Positions 25,052-39,330 of a stretch of 64,000 nucleotides of DNA are shown here, piece by piece. Each line of letters opens with the position of its first letter. Within the stretch, counting starts at the first letter, position 1. This stretch comes from Loxodes magnus (taxonomy: Eukaryota > Ciliophora > Karyorelictea > Loxodida > Loxodidae): NCBI GenBank assembly GCA_946699065.1, contig CAMPDV010000099.1, positions 620,001 to 684,000 of the forward strand, given 5' to 3'. A program made the translations under genes and the position numbers. The notes below the pieces were generated by a model. The model did not search any database. It worked only from the letters and a program-made list of their open reading frames with translations, and was not told the DNA's origin.

Positions 25052-25152
25052 CTAGCTTAGTGAAGATAAAAAATGATTATAGTATAAAATATAATAAAAT
25101 ATGCTCATAATTAAAAATAAAAGCTTTAATTACCAAATACTATAAATTTATA

Positions 25153-27426
25153 ATGTCTAGATAAGCGCATAATCACTTAAAGACCTTAAAAGAGCAATAT
25201 TCAGAGTGATAAGAAATCTTTAAATCTAAAGCTATCTAAAGTATATCACATCTAATGAGCTCTTAGTATGAGTTTAATGATTCAAAATTTGTTTATCAAA
25301 AGAAGGAAAATTAAATCGGAAATGAAGATAATAAGATTAGTAAAGAAACGAACTGCTAAGTAAATAATTATAGGGATTGAAGTACTTTGCGTAATCAATC
25401 AAAAAAAAGCGTACAATAAGAGCCTAATATGCAACAGAATACTTAAAAGCTGAAATTTGGAAACTTTAATAAGATTAAAAATTAAGAAATTTAATTGAAT
25501 AGTAAAGCATAAAAAAAAGAAAGAGATAGACTTTTCCTCTAAATGATTATTTAAGAATAACCCTTAGAAAATAAAGAGAGAAAATAAAGAATAGAAGGAT
25601 ATAAATAAAAATTGGAAAACTTAAAATAAAAAAATAAGGATTATATGAAGAAAAATATAGCAAAGAAAGAAAAGTAGTTAATTTTAAAAGAAATATAAGA
25701 ATTTTCTTAACCAGAATAATAAGAAAAATAAGAGGAAAATAGCATCATTACAATAACCTAAGAAAGTCATTAAATCAAGCATGAATAAAAGATTTAATAA
25801 CGGAAACCTAATTAAACTTAATTATGAAATTAAAATAGTTAAGCAATTCTTTTATAATAGGAAGCTAATTCTTAAGCTAATATAAGATAAGAAAACAAAT
25901 AGTAAATTCTAAATATTCCATAAATGAGTGATTAAACGAGCATAAATGATAAGCAAGATTTTGAATAGCGTCTTTAAAATATAGCTATTTGTGTTGCTTG
26001 CTCCAAATATGAAAATAAATTATAAAACTTGGAATGTCCTAAAAAAGATTTAGAACTGATTTCAAATTGTTTATCTTAATTCAATTTTAAAGTTACTAAA
26101 TGTCTTGATAAAAGTGTAAGTGAAATAGAAGACATCTTAAATTAAGTAAAGGTAGAAATTTAAGAGGATAAGGAATGTAAGAATTAAATATTCTTTTATT
26201 ATTCTGGACATGGAAGTTTATAAAAAAATGACTCAAATTAAAATATTACTTTTGGCTTAGATTTTTAAGCAAATCGTATTAATTTAGTTAAATATGCAGT
26301 TGAATTAGCTAGTTTACCTAATTCTGTCTGCTTTGCCTTTTTCGACTGCTGTAGAGTTGAACTAAAAGGTATTAAAAGAATAAAGTAAGATTATAGTAGC
26401 AATCTGATGCTTTTGTTCTCATGTGAAGAAAATTAAGAATGTGTTGGAACCTCTAGAGGTTCTAACATGACCATAGAATTTATAGAAAGAATTAAAAATT
26501 AAAAGACTCAAAAGATTTCTATTCCTAAATAAATTTGTTTAAATGAAATGCTTAACAAGTTTTAAAGCGAATTTTTTGATAATTCATAATGTGATTTTAT
26601 TCTTACTTAAGAGTAAATGGATACAGATTCAGGGGAATTTACTGTTAAAAATATTCTCACAGTGAACAAAGTAAATCAAACTAAAATATCATATTCACTC
26701 CTAAATTAAAGCTTTAATCATCAAAAAATTGATATAGTAGCTACGGAGCTTCACTTTACTTAGATTGAATAAATAAACAATGAAGATTTAATAATATCTG
26801 GTGGATGTTTTTCGAACTAATCCAGATTCGATTTGTATTCCGAAAAAGGAATTTAGTAATATGAAATGTAATTCTAAAGATATTATCATAGAACTAGCTG
26901 AGATAAAAAGGAGAATGTTTATATAATTTCAGGGCAAAAAAATAATAAATTATAAAACTTAGGAGTAGAAGAATGTGAAGTATTTAATTAGAAATCTAAA
27001 AAATTTTAATAAATCGAATTTATTCAGAATTCAACTATAAATTTCGGATGCGATTAAACAGAATAAGAGCTTTATACTTTTGGAGGATATAGCTTATGGC
27101 AAGGTAATAAGATCGACTTAATTTAATTATATGATAAGCAAAGAAACGAGTGAAATACTTGTGAATAAAAGTTATCAGAAGAAGCACAAGCTAATGCAAT
27201 TTACATACCCCATCAAGCCTCTTTTCTGATATATGCTAATAGTTCCACTTTATAAACTCAACAATTTGACTTAAAAACCATTCATATTTGTGGCTAAAAT
27301 TTTAATAGTTTTGGCTCCTGCTACACTCAGCCCATTTAAAGTGGAAATAAAGTTTTTTAATATGATGATCAAAACTGTTTATATAGTTATGATTTGCAAG
27401 CAGGGTTATGGAAGATGCTGCTTTAA
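25153..27426 (+). CDS. Caspase-like protease with Kelch repeats, unit 3
   Basis: Same length and motifs as the other array copies, with catalytic His and Cys intact. In the 3' half it carries the unit-1 version of the variant block near 26,711-26,727. Downstream of the TAA at 27424-27426 an A run near 27,521 is one base shorter than in unit 1. This moves a TGA (corresponding to 8026-8028 in unit 1) into frame, so if TGA is the only stop this copy would end about 50 codons beyond the Kelch region. Confidence 0.8.
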
Positions 27427-28325
27427 CAAAATAAATATTTTATAAATATCTTTTTATATTTACCCTTTATGCTCTTTTAATAAAGCAGCATTTTAATATT
27501 GTTAATTTATTTTTATCAACGAAAAAAATTTTAAATCATAGTAATTTGGAGAGATAAAGAAATTAAATTCATCAAATATTGAATAGAAATTCGGATTTAA
27601 ATTATTAAACAGTTAATAATTTATTTCCTTTAATAAATATTATTTCTATAAAATTATTTATCTCTTTTGATTTGATCCTCACAATATTTTCATCTAAACT
27701 AAAAAATTAAAATTATACTGGATAAATAAAATTTTACCTAATCAAAATAAAGAATTTATTATTTTTCTATCTTAACAAAAAATTAGAAATAAAGATAATT
27801 AAGTTTTTATGCTAAATTTAATTTTTATTTATTAAATATAAAGCTGTAATACTTTAAATTTTAATATATTTAATTAAAAATATTATAAAATGATGTTTAA
27901 AATTTAATAGAAGTGAAAAAATAAATAGCAATAATTATTTATTTTTTAAATAGATTAATTGTTTCCATTTAAATATTTCTTTTTTATGATTCTTTTACTT
28001 TTTTAATCTAAAATATTTCTTTCCAAATATGGATAATTTTTATTATTTTAATATCTTGATAATATTTCTCTATATATAAATTATGTTCTTCTTTTTCTAT
28101 TTAAATATAAATTTATTTAAACTTATTTCTATATTTTTATAACTTTATATAATATCCATCATTTTAAAATTTAATAGAACAAGTAATTATTTATTTATAT
28201 ATTTCTTTATAGAATCTCAATTTTATTTCATTATATTTCTTATTTTTAAGTGTTCATCCCAACTCTCATAAATATCTTTAATTAGGGGATTTTATATTTA
28301 GGGTATGTAAATTTAAAGTACTTCA

Positions 28326-29176
28326 TAATAATAATAATAATAAACTAAATGTTAAAAAATGTTTTGGCATATTCTGGACTTTCAACCAGTTTCTGCCGCC
28401 ATTTTTTTGACTCGGATGGATACCGCGACCATTTTTTTTATGTGGATGGTTACCACTGATTGCTTTCAAAAGAGCGCATAGGCAGTTTTTATTTGTATAT
28501 TCCTGTTGGAGTTATCCATAGAAAATTCAATGCTCTTCATGTTCTTTATTATACCTTTTCATTTAATTTCTTTCATTCTCAGCATCTTCTTAATAAGTGG
28601 TAATTGGATTGGCAATATCAACATTATTTTTTAATCTTCTTTTGACTAATATGTTTTTTAAATAGCTTATTTTCAATATTTTCTAGTCTTTTAATTAAGT
28701 TATTATCATATCTAATTTCTTTCTGTTCTTAAACACTTTATAATGGAGTGAAAGTTTTTTCAATTTCCATCTTTGATGTACGTTAAGATTTTTATTGCGA
28801 TTACATTCAAAGTTGTTCTTCCGTTATTACCTTGTTTTCTATTAGCTGATTCTTAAGGATTTTCATTTCATTATTTTGCACGTCAATGTTTGTTGTAAGT
28901 TCCCGTATTAATAAGTCTTAATTATATATTGTTTCTTCGTATCGGGATATAATTTTTTACATTTGTTCGATCTTTTGTCGTAGTTCCTCTGAAATATCTG
29001 ATTTAAATTCCTCAGCTTGCAAAGTTCCGATCATTATTTTACCTTATGAGTCGGAACTTGATTCTTCTTATTGTTTTTCTTTTTATCGAAGTACTTAAGC
29101 AGCCTTTTTCCGAGCATTTCTTATTTGATTTTTATTTAGTCTAATGTTCTGCTCCATCTTTTTTTAAAATACTTCA
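28326..29176 (-). mobile_element. Element B insertion, unit 3
   Basis: An insertion of about 850 bp is defined against units 1 and 2. AAAGTACTTCA at 28315-28325 recurs as AAAATACTTCA at 29166-29176, an 11-bp target-site duplication with one mismatch. The left end is a run of TAA repeats directly after the duplication; the other end has a T run before the second duplication. It is less AT-rich than its surroundings and read on the minus strand, like element A. The two elements share layout (short coiled-coil/CCHC protein, TTA-type 3' repeat, no polymerase) but little sequence, suggesting two families of one kind of non-autonomous retroelement. Confidence 0.8.
28345..29157 (-). CDS. Element B protein: coiled coil plus CCHC zinc knuckle (unit 3)
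   Basis: An open frame of 270 residues runs from ATG at 29155-29157. The N-terminal 150 residues are charged and coiled-coil-like. CWYCQSNYHLLRRC follows, with Cys179, Cys182, His187 and Cys192 in CX2CX4HX4C spacing, then a Trp/Lys/Arg-rich tail. The Trp within the knuckle is TGA (28618-28620), and more TGA codons in the tail also read as Trp. The first codon that could terminate close to the element end is TAG at 28345-28347. If only TGA stops, the frame runs through the TAA-repeat end into the flank. The likely role is Gag- or ORF1-like RNA binding. The stop is uncertain; the knuckle is clear. Confidence 0.7.
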
Positions 29177-29648
29177 TATCTTCTAAAAATAAAATTGAAT
29201 AAAAACTTAGTTTAATTATTTAGAAAATATTTTAAGCATTTTTTTATTTTTTCAATAGATTTAATCATCTTTAGTACATAACTATACTTTTTGAATATAA
29301 AAAAGGGAATAAATTTATTTAAAAAAATAAACGGAAAGCATAAAAAAATTTTCAGTAATTAAGATTTAAATATTATACTTCAAAGCCTATATAATGAAAT
29401 TAAATTAAATATTTACTGTTTGTTGTAAATATAATTTAAAATAATTTAATTTTCTTTTATAAATATCACTTCTATCCTACTTTTTTGAAAATTTTTAATT
29501 CCAAATTATCTATAAAAAATGTAAATCTTAGCATTATTAAAAATAAATAAACATATGAAGTTGTAAATGATTAAATTCGATTTGATTACTTATAAAAATA
29601 AGATCCTTTTATTTTTATTTATTTGATAAATATTAGAAAAATTATATA

Positions 29649-30398
29649 ATAATAATAATTAATTATAGTGATCCCACCTATCAATAAAATTCGTCACTTT
29701 TTAAAGTTTAATAGTTTTGTTAAAATTTCCATTTCCAGTCTTCTTCTTGAAGCACATATCTATCTGTGCTGTGTTCTCCCTTTTTTATTTTCGTAATCTT
29801 ACTTCAATCAATCTTCATTCCAAGCATTTGTATTTCTTCTTTGTCCTGCTATAATCACGTCTTCTAGAATTTCAAGCCCTACGTACATCTTTCTTCTATA
29901 AATTCTTCCTTCCGCAGTGCAATATAGTTTACTTATGGTTCTTCATAGCTTTAAATTTTCAGCTTTCCGTTTTTATTGGAATTAGAAGCACTTTCTAACT
30001 TTGTGTCCTGGTCTCTTGCAGTATCAGCATCGTAGTATTTTCCTATAGGGAATATCTTTTATTGCAGGCTGTTTCTCCACATCCATAGGATAATTCCCCT
30101 GTATATTTTGCAAAAATATGCTTTCAGTTAGTTCTGCGAATTAGTCGAATTTTTTCTCTATCTCTTCAATTTTGTTGTTTCCTATCTATTTATTTTCATT
30201 TTTCATCTATTCTTATTAATTGTACATCAGGTGCTCTATTTTTCATTCTAGTTCTTGAACAGTTCTTAGGAGGTTGAAATTTTCTTATTACAGCAATTGG
30301 AGTGCTTAAAATATATTTTATTGCTCGGAAGATGAATCCTTTTGAGAAGAGGTTTTTTACAAGAAGTTTTCCATTTTTTCTATCGATTGTATCATATA
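29649..30398 (-). mobile_element. Element A insertion, unit 3
   Basis: 750 bp between ATATA at 29644-29648 and ATATA at 30394-30398, at the same site as in unit 1. It differs from the unit-1 copy by only a few substitutions, so both descend from one insertion event that was copied with the unit. Confidence 0.8.
29694..30374 (-). CDS. Element A protein (unit 3)
   Basis: Complete 226-residue frame from ATG (30372-30374) to TGA (29694-29696), same length as the unit-1 copy and with the CCHC knuckle intact. The few differences from unit 1 are substitutions, with no indel. The frame has therefore been preserved since the insertion was duplicated, though the time elapsed may be short. Confidence 0.8.
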
Positions 30399-31157
30399 AA
30401 AGTTACCTTTTATCAATAAATAGCCTTTTATATTAATCTAAATTTAATTATGAATCTAATAATAAACAATTCTTAAATATAATTCTTAAATATAATTTTT
30501 ACTCTATCAATTATTAAAGTTGCTATTATTATAACTTATATAGTGCTTTTTATATTAATTTGCTTTACTTAAATAATTTATTTTAATTTATCTATTTTTT
30601 TATAATATCTTTATTGACATACTTTTAAACCTAAAATAAAGAATAAAGAAAAATGGCTTTTTTATTATTTTTATTTAATTCATATTATTTTTTAGATTAA
30701 AGATAGTAAGAAACTTATATTTATAAAGTTATTTATAATTTATTCTTTAAAATAATGATTTTAAAGGGATTATTATAATAAATACTTATTTAGAGAAACT
30801 TCATATAATATCTTAATAGAGTAGTAAGTTTACTTATAAATCTTAATCTAATTTAATAATTTTAAAACTTTATTTTATTTTTATTATTTTAAGATTATTG
30901 TTTTCTTTCTTTAATAGGATGAATAAAATATATTACGAAAAAAAGCATTAAAAATTAAATAATAAAATTGCTTAATATCTATGATAAAATAATTTTTATT
31001 AAAGCTTTGCAAATCTTAATTAGATTAAAATTGAATTAAATTATAAATATGCATGGATTATATAACTTTTAAATATAATTATTTTTTAGCAAGAATATAT
31101 GATTTATTAAATAATTTATTTAAAGGAAAAATATAAAATTAATAGAAACTGTCAAAC

Positions 31158-32678
31158 TCATTCAGCTAATGTAAACCAAAGGGCTCTTAATGGTCCTTAG
31201 TTACACCATGAATTCTGCCCAAGTTCTGCTTTTATTCCTTGAGTTTCTAATATTTATAAGTTAAATCCATCTAAACTTATGTTATTGTTAAATGATCTTT
31301 CATCACATTATCAAAGATCTTCGTTTTCTAACTCAATAGTTAAAGTATGATCTTCATTCTTTGTAATAAAAGCCTCCAATTAAGGTATAATTTTAACATG
31401 CAAAAAAGAATATCTATGAGGAATAGTAATACCAAAATCACAGTCTTAAATTTCACTTTCAAATTTATAGGGCTTCACTTAGTTATTTTTATGAACCGTA
31501 ATTTTTTTTATCGAAGTTGTTTTTCCTTTTTAAGCTGTAGGTTTGATGGAAAATCCTCAAAAATAACAATCTTTATTTGTTCTAAAAGTTAAGAAATTAA
31601 TAGAACTTTTTGCTTTTTTTGCTTAAGACTTTCAATTTTCATTTCTTACCATTATTTTATTTCTTTATTTTCATTATTAAAAGAAATCATCTCAAATCTT
31701 TTAATTAATCTTTTGTTCTTCCGAATCAAGGGCACTTTCATATAATTATTTAAATAATGATAAAGCTTAAAGTGATTCTTAGTCTTTTTTTACTCTTTAT
31801 TTATACTCAAATAATTTTTTAAAATATATAATCTCTTATGAATTTTCATCTCCTATTGTACTCTGCTGTTCTAAATAATCACCATAACTGAAATTTATTT
31901 GTTTCTATTTCTTGATTTTATTTTCGTTTTAACTTTAAATACTTTTATTTATTTAAAATTTGGTTTCTTCATTTTTAAGAGCCTATATTGTTAGCTAGTC
32001 TGATTTTTGTGGATAAAAGATGTATATTTGTTTTATCAAAGGTATAATCTTTTAAGTATTATTTAGTGTCTTTAATTTTAGATATTTGATAGTATGCATT
32101 TATCTTTCACTTTTTATTAAATCTTATAATTTAGTCACTAGTTATAAGATGGATTCTTAAGAAAGCTAATAATGTTGCTAATAATCTTGGTACTAATGTT
32201 GGATAATAAATTTATTTTAGATTGATTACTAGCATTACTAAGAGACACTTAGACACTTTAATTTAGCTTATATAGTTTTATCTAAAATTAGTTATTGTTC
32301 TGAGAGTAAATATGTTAGGTTTAAGTTTCTCTGTTTATTTAGTTCTTCCTTTTATAAATTAAGTTATTCTAATGATTAAATAGCTAATTATTTAAGTTGG
32401 ACTAATGAGTCTTTAGTGTTCTATTAAACTTCATCTTAAATATAATCCAAAATATATCAGTTTATTTTTAAGTCTTAATAGATGCCTTAGTTAAGTTTCT
32501 AATCTAGAGGACACTTTATTCCATTATTTTCCTATAAATGGTAGCAGCAGATACTACAGAAAGTATGTCCACACTTAAGAAAGTAAGGAAGTTAGTTAGT
32601 TCTAGTATAAGATTTAAAGCAGATCTTACACTAAGTAAGTTAAGCTCTTAGTTAACTAAATTAAGAGTAATTCAACAT
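31158..32678 (-). CDS. RING-finger protein, unit 4
   Basis: 506 residues, same length and RING ligands as the other array copies, ending with TGA at 31158-31160. It shares with unit 3 the AGA codon in place of the variable TGA. The 5' part resembles units 2 and 5 at the synonymous site near 32,567, another sign of mosaic ancestry. Confidence 0.85.
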
Positions 32679-32734
32679 TATTATTATAATATAACTACAT
32701 TTATGTATTTAAACCAACTCTATTTAATATATAA

Positions 32735-35700
32735 GAACTTATCTAATTAACAAAGGAAATAAATAAAGCTTCTAAATTAAACTTTATACATTTAAGACTT
32801 AAAGTCACTTAATAACATGATGCTTTAGAAACAAAATTTTCGTTATAATTAGTACAGAAATAGAGAGATTCACTTAAAGTGTAATAATATCTTTATTTAG
32901 TAATTTTTCTTTTGATAAATAAGAATAAATAAAAAAGTCAGCAAGCTGAAGAAGAGCAATTAGTCCTAATTTAATTATGATATAAATTATACAAATGATA
33001 TAGCATTATATAGTCTATTATTTATTATGAAGTCTAAATAATAGCAAAATGAAATAGCTTTTATAATAAAGAATTTTTTCCTTCTTCAAAATAGAAACTT
33101 TTTTAAGATAGTTACATTTCTAAATAATTAGGAGCTTGGGTATATGAAATTATTTTAGTTTCTTAGTATCAACTAAATGCTTTTTATTAGCTAGCATTAA
33201 CCTATTTCTTAGCTATTAACTAACCTTCTTTAGTTCTTAATCAGATAATTTTTATCTTTTAGATCTTTCAAAATTTTAATATTTTATACACTTTTAAATT
33301 AAATCTTTGCTTTTAAGTAGAAATCTGATATTGTCTTTAATCTTAAAATTCGTTTATATAAGCACCTTTAATTAGAAGAGTATCAGGTAGGCTATTTTCA
33401 TTTGAGTACTTAATCTAATATTATCAAATAGTCATAAGAATTGGGGATCTTTACAAGTATCTTAGATGCTAAAATTCTATTTTTCTCTAGCAAAGATAAA
33501 ATATGAAGATGTAAGAAAAATAGCTACAGAGGTAAGGAGCCTTTCTAATAGCATTACTTAAATAAAAGAAACAGCAAGTGACAGAAAGTTTTAATTATGG
33601 TTAGATTAATAAACTTAAAGGATTTAATAGAAAAGCTTGATCTCACTTATAAGTAGAGATTGTTCTTTAAGCATAGAATGATAGATAGCAATGGATTAAA
33701 TTATAAAATTTGCCTCAATAAATTAACGAGAAAAATAAATTTTTTTGCTAAGCAAAGGGTTAACAAGTTAAGTTTTTACTAAACCACAAAAGCTTAGGAG
33801 TTAAATTTTAGTTAGTCTACGTAATAATAAAAAATAGTTAATTAAAAGAAGCTGAGAATAAAAGCATAAAGGGATTATAATATTTAAATAAGCTAAATAA
33901 CTAGTCATCTCCAAATAAAATAATGCTATCATTGATTTAAACCATTTTTCTTATTAAAGCTTAAACATTTTTAATACTAAGTATCATCTGAAAATTAAGA
34001 TAGAGTCTTTATTATAGTTTCTTTTAGTATAAATAAATACATTTTAAATAATCAGAATGAGATATCTTTGGAAAATACAAAGTAGCAGAATAAGGCGAAC
34101 AATAAAATATTTAAGATGCTTTTTCGGATTTATTTAGATATGAATAACAACCTCGTGTAATATAGAGCATCAATGAAATTTATCTTAGCATATTTAAGTT
34201 TAATAAAAACTAGATAAAGAGATAAATTAATAGAAATCATAATATTATCGTTATAGTAGTTTTTATAAGATTTAAATTATTAAATTTATATAAATAAATT
34301 ACACTAAGGAACTAATTATTAATATTTAAGCTTTATATTAAATTTTCCTTCATAACCTATTTTTCTATTATTAGGAAAAGTTATGGGTACAATATTTAAT
34401 TCACGACTTATCGTTTTTATTCTGGAATATTACTGAGGACGAAGCTTTTTTAAAGAGATTTTTTAGTCTTTAATAAATAAAAAGAAAAATATACATCAAT
34501 TTGCTTAACTTATTTACATAATAATTTTAGTTGATATTGATATAAAAAAGGTTTAAAGCACTAAAAATTAAACTAATAAGTATAAAAGGAATAAAGTAAT
34601 TTGAATTATCATCTTCGTTGCTTCTTTCTCTTAGCCTAATGTCACTCTTCAAATATTTCTAAAATTTTGATTTTTCAAAGATAAATAATTAATTTTAAAT
34701 AACCTGAAAATAAATTAAATTTGGATATCACTAGCTTTAAAAACTAGGGGTAATTTATTCAAACTAAAATTGATTTATGAAAAATTTCCTTTCTAAAACA
34801 AACTCAAAGGCTATATAAAAATTCCTAAAACTTAAAATATTGGATATAAGATATACCCTTATGGATATAAATTAACTAAGCTTTTTTAATATTTTAAAAT
34901 AGTTTATTATTAAAATTTTATTTGATATTCTTAAAATGAAAGATCTCAGTGTATAGTCTCGAAATAATGCTTATCTAGTTTTGTTTACCTCTTTTTAAAA
35001 TTCTTTCTAGTTAAATTTTATTTAAGAAAAGTCCTATACTCTTTTATCAATTAATCATTCTATTAATAATTTCTTTTTCTTTATTAATGTTAAAACGTTA
35101 AATTAAATAATTTATTGTAAATTAATAGTTATTGTTATATTTGCTCCTTATTATATTAAAGAGTCTTTATTCTTAAATAAGTTGAAGAGAACTTTAAAAA
35201 ACTAGCGCTTTTACTTTTTTTAACTTTTATTTATCTTTGTTGCTTTTTCTATTTTGAATGAGCACTAATTTATTTCCCTCTCCTGCTTCTATAAATATTA
35301 GAGCTAAAATATATTAAATTTATTATTAGTTTCTTCTGTATATTACGCATCTTAATTGTATTCATAATATATTATGCATACTAATTCACTCTTTCTTAAG
35401 GAAATACTTAGTTATATCTCAATAATGTTCCTGATTCTCAAAGCTTCTACCTAATTTTCCTTATAATATTTTAATCTCTGAGACCCTTTAAAGTTTAGTC
35501 AAAAGTAAGAGTAATTCTATTATTCAAAGATCTGAATAGTTATCATCTTATTTTTATTCTATCAGATTAACTTTTTAGTTTGGCATACCTATCTAAAACA
35601 TAAATCTATATGTGAGTCTTTAGACTTTTTTGAAAACTAATATCTTCATTTTGAAAATAGTTAAAATCAATATTGATATTTCACTCGAATTTACTAGAAA

Positions 35701-36055
35701 TTTCTAGACATTATACTATAAAATTCTAGCTTTATAAAGTAATAGTATATAATAAATCTTAACAGTAAAGAACAAAAAGGCTATAATAGCCTAAGCAATA
35801 ATAAGCTTTTAGCTTTATTAGAAATTAATAACTAATAAAGCAAGTTTTTCCTTATAATATCTAACTACAGTCAAAACACTAGAAAATAGCATAAAGTATA
35901 GAACTCATAAGCTAAATGGGATATAATCAAGTTTATATTAGATCTAGTTATTCTATTTTCAGTGCTTTTTATCACTAGATTATCAAATAACGCTTACTTA
36001 TATATAACAGTATTCCATTTTGTACTAAAAGAGATTTAAAATATAAAAAAGTTGA
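32735..36055 (+). other. Unit 4 region between RING and caspase genes
   Basis: Counterpart of 2170-5496, net 6 bp shorter, with the 4-bp deletion near 34,976 and 3-bp deletion near 34,815 shared with unit 3 and the extra A shared with units 2 and 3. It lacks the 5-bp deletion of unit 3. No gene is called. Confidence 0.3.
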
Positions 36056-36156
36056 CTAGCTTAGTGAAGATAAAAAATGATTATAGTATAAAATATAATA
36101 AAATATGCTCATAATTAAAAATAAAAGCTTTAATTACCAAATACTATAAATTTATA

Positions 36157-38430
36157 ATGTCTAGATAAGCGCATAATCACTTAAAGACCTTAAAAGAGCA
36201 ATATTCAGAGTGATAAGAAATCTTTAAATCTAAAGCTATCTAAAGTATATCACATCTAATGAGCTCTTAGTATGAGTTTAATGATTCAAAATTTGTTTAT
36301 CAAAAGAAGGAAAATTAAATCGGAAATGAAGATAATAAGATTAGTAAAGAAACGAACTGCTAAGTAAATAATTATAGGGATTGAAGTACTTTGCGTAATC
36401 AATCAAAAAAAAGCGTACAATAAGAGCCTAATATGCAACAGAATACTTAAAAGCTGAAATTTGGAAACTTTAATAAGATTAAAAATTAAGAAATTTAATT
36501 GAATAGTAAAGCATAAAAAAAAGAAAGAGATAGACTTTTCCTCTAAATGATTATTTAAGAATAACCCTTAGAAAATAAAGAGAGAAAATAAAGAATAGAA
36601 GGATATAAATAAAAATTGGAAAACTTAAAATAAAAAAATGAGGATTGTATGAAGAAAAATATAGCAAAGAAAGAAAAGTAGTTAATTTTAAAAGAAATAT
36701 AAGAATTTTCTTAACCAGAATAATAAGAAAAATAAGAGGAAAATAGCATCATTACAATAACCTAAGAAAGTCATTAAATCAAGCATGAATAAAAGATTTA
36801 ATAACGGAAACCTAATTAAACTTAATTATGAAATTAAAATAGTTAAGCAATTCTTTTATAATAGGAAGCTAATTCTTAAGCTAATATAAGATAAGAAAAC
36901 AAATAGTAAATTCTAAATATTCCATAAATGAGTGATTAAACGAGCATAAATGATAAGCAAGATTTTGAATAGCGTCTTTAAAATATAGCTATTTGTGTTG
37001 CTTGCTCCAAATATGAAAATAAATTATAAAACTTGGAATGTCCTAAAAAAGATTTAGAACTGATTTCAAATTGTTTATCTTAATTCAATTTTAAAGTTAC
37101 TAAATGTCTTGATAAAAGTGTAAGTGAAATAGAAGACATCTTAAATTAAGTAAAGGTAGAAATTTAAGAGGATAAGGAATGTAAGAATTAAATATTCTTT
37201 TATTATTCTGGACATGGAAGTTTATAAAAAAATGACTCAAATTAAAATATTACTTTTGGCTTAGATTTTTAAGCAAATCGTATTAATTTAGTTAAATATG
37301 CAGTTGAATTAGCTAGTTTACCTAATTCTGTCTGTTTTGCCTTTTTTGACTGCTGTAGAGTTGAACTAAAAGGTATTAAAAGAATAAAGTAAGATTATAG
37401 TAGCAATCTGATGCTTTTGTTCTCATGTGAAGAAAATTAAGAATGTGTTGGAACCTCTAGAGGTTCTAACATGACCATAGAATTTATAGAAGGAATTAAA
37501 AATTAAAAGACTCAAAAGATTTCTATTCCTAAATAAATTTGTTTAAATGAAATGCTTAACAAGTTTTAAGGGGAATTTTTTGATAATTCATAATGTGATT
37601 TTATTCTTACTTAAGAGTAAATGGATACAGATTCAGGGGAATTTACTGTTAAAAATATTCTCACAGTGAACAAAGTAAATCAAACTAAAATATCATATTC
37701 ACTCCTAAATTAAAGTGTAGATTAACAAAATATTGATATAGTAGCTACGGAGCTTCACTTTACTTAGATTGAATAAATAAACAATGAAGATTTAATAATA
37801 TCTGGTGGATGTTTTTCGAACTAATCCAGATTCGATTTGTATTCCGAAAAAGGAATTTAGTAATATGAAATGTAATTCTAAAGATATTATCATAGAACTA
37901 GCTGAGATAAAAAGGAGAATGTTTATATAATTTCAGGGCAAAAAACTAATAAATTATAAAACTTAGGAGTAGAAGAATGTGAAGTATTTAATTAGAAATC
38001 TAAAAAATTTTAATAAATCGAATTTATTCAGAATTCAACTATAAATTTCGGATGTGATTAAACAGAATAAGAGCTTTATGCTTTTGGAGGATATAGCTTA
38101 TGGCAAGGTAATAAGATCGACTTAATTTAATTATATGATAAGCAAAGAAACGAGTGAAATACTTGTGAATAAAAGTTATCAGAAGAAGCACAAGCTAATG
38201 CAATTTACATACCCCATCAAGCCTCTTTTCTGATATATGCTAATAGTTCCACTTTATAAACTCAACAATTTGACTTAAAAACCATTCATATTTGTGGCTA
38301 AAATTTTAATAGTTTTGGCTCCTGCTACACTCAGCCCATTTAAAGTGGAAGTAAAGTTTTTTAATATGATGATCAAAACTGTTTATATAGTTATGATTTG
38401 CAAGCAGGGTTATGGAAGATGCTGCTTTAA
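36157..38430 (+). CDS. Caspase-like protease with Kelch repeats, unit 4
   Basis: Same length and motifs as the other copies, ending at TAA 38428-38430. It carries the unit-2 version of the variant block near 37,715-37,731 and of the AAGGGGAA site. The catalytic Asp-Cys-Cys-Arg motif is intact; the preceding Phe-Phe codon pair differs by one synonymous base. Confidence 0.8.
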
Positions 38431-39330
38431 CAAAATAAATATTTTATAAATATCTTTTTATATTTACCCTTTATGCTCTTTTAATAAAGCAGCATTTTAA
38501 TATTGTTAATTTATTTTTATCAACGAAAAAAATTTTTAAATCATAGTAATTTGGAGAGATAAAGAAATTAAATTCATCAAATATTGAATAGAAATTCGGA
38601 TTTAAATTATTAAACAGTTAATAATTTATTTCCTTTAATAAGTATTATTTCTATAAAATTATTTATCTCTTTTGATCCGATCCTCACAATATTTTCATCT
38701 AAACTAAAAAATTAAAATTATACTGGATAAATAAAATTTTACCTAATCAAAATAAAGAATTTATTATTTTTCTATCTTAACAAAAAATTAGAAATAAAGA
38801 TAATTAAGTTTTTATGCTAAATTTAATTTTTATTTATTAAATATAAAGCTGTAATACTTTAAATTTTAATATATTTAATTAAAAATATTATAAAATGATG
38901 TTTAAAATTTAATAGAAGTGAAAAAATAAATAGCAATAATTATTTATTTTTTAAATAGATTAATTGTTTCCATTTAAATATTTCTTTTTTATGATTCTTT
39001 TACTTTTTTAATCTAAAATATTTCTTTCCAAATATGGATAATTTTTATTATTTTAATATCTTGATAATATTTCTCTATATATAAATTATGTTCTTCTTTT
39101 TCTATTTAAATATAAATTTATTTAAACTTATTTCTATATTTTTATAACTTTATATAATATCCATCATTTTAAAATTTAATAGAACAAGTAATTATTTATT
39201 TATATATTTCTTTATAGAATCTCAATTTTATTTCATTATATTTCTTATTTTTAAGTGTTCATCCCAACTCTCATAAATATCTTTAATTAGGGGATTTTAT
39301 ATTTAGGGTATGTAAATTTAAAGTACTTCA

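Larger units (their letters stand above)
27427..31157. other. AT-rich spacer, unit 3 to unit 4, with elements B and A
   Basis: The only spacer carrying both insertions, B at 28326-29176 and A at 29649-30398. The sequence outside the insertions matches the other spacers base for base apart from scattered substitutions. No other gene is seen. Confidence 0.75.
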
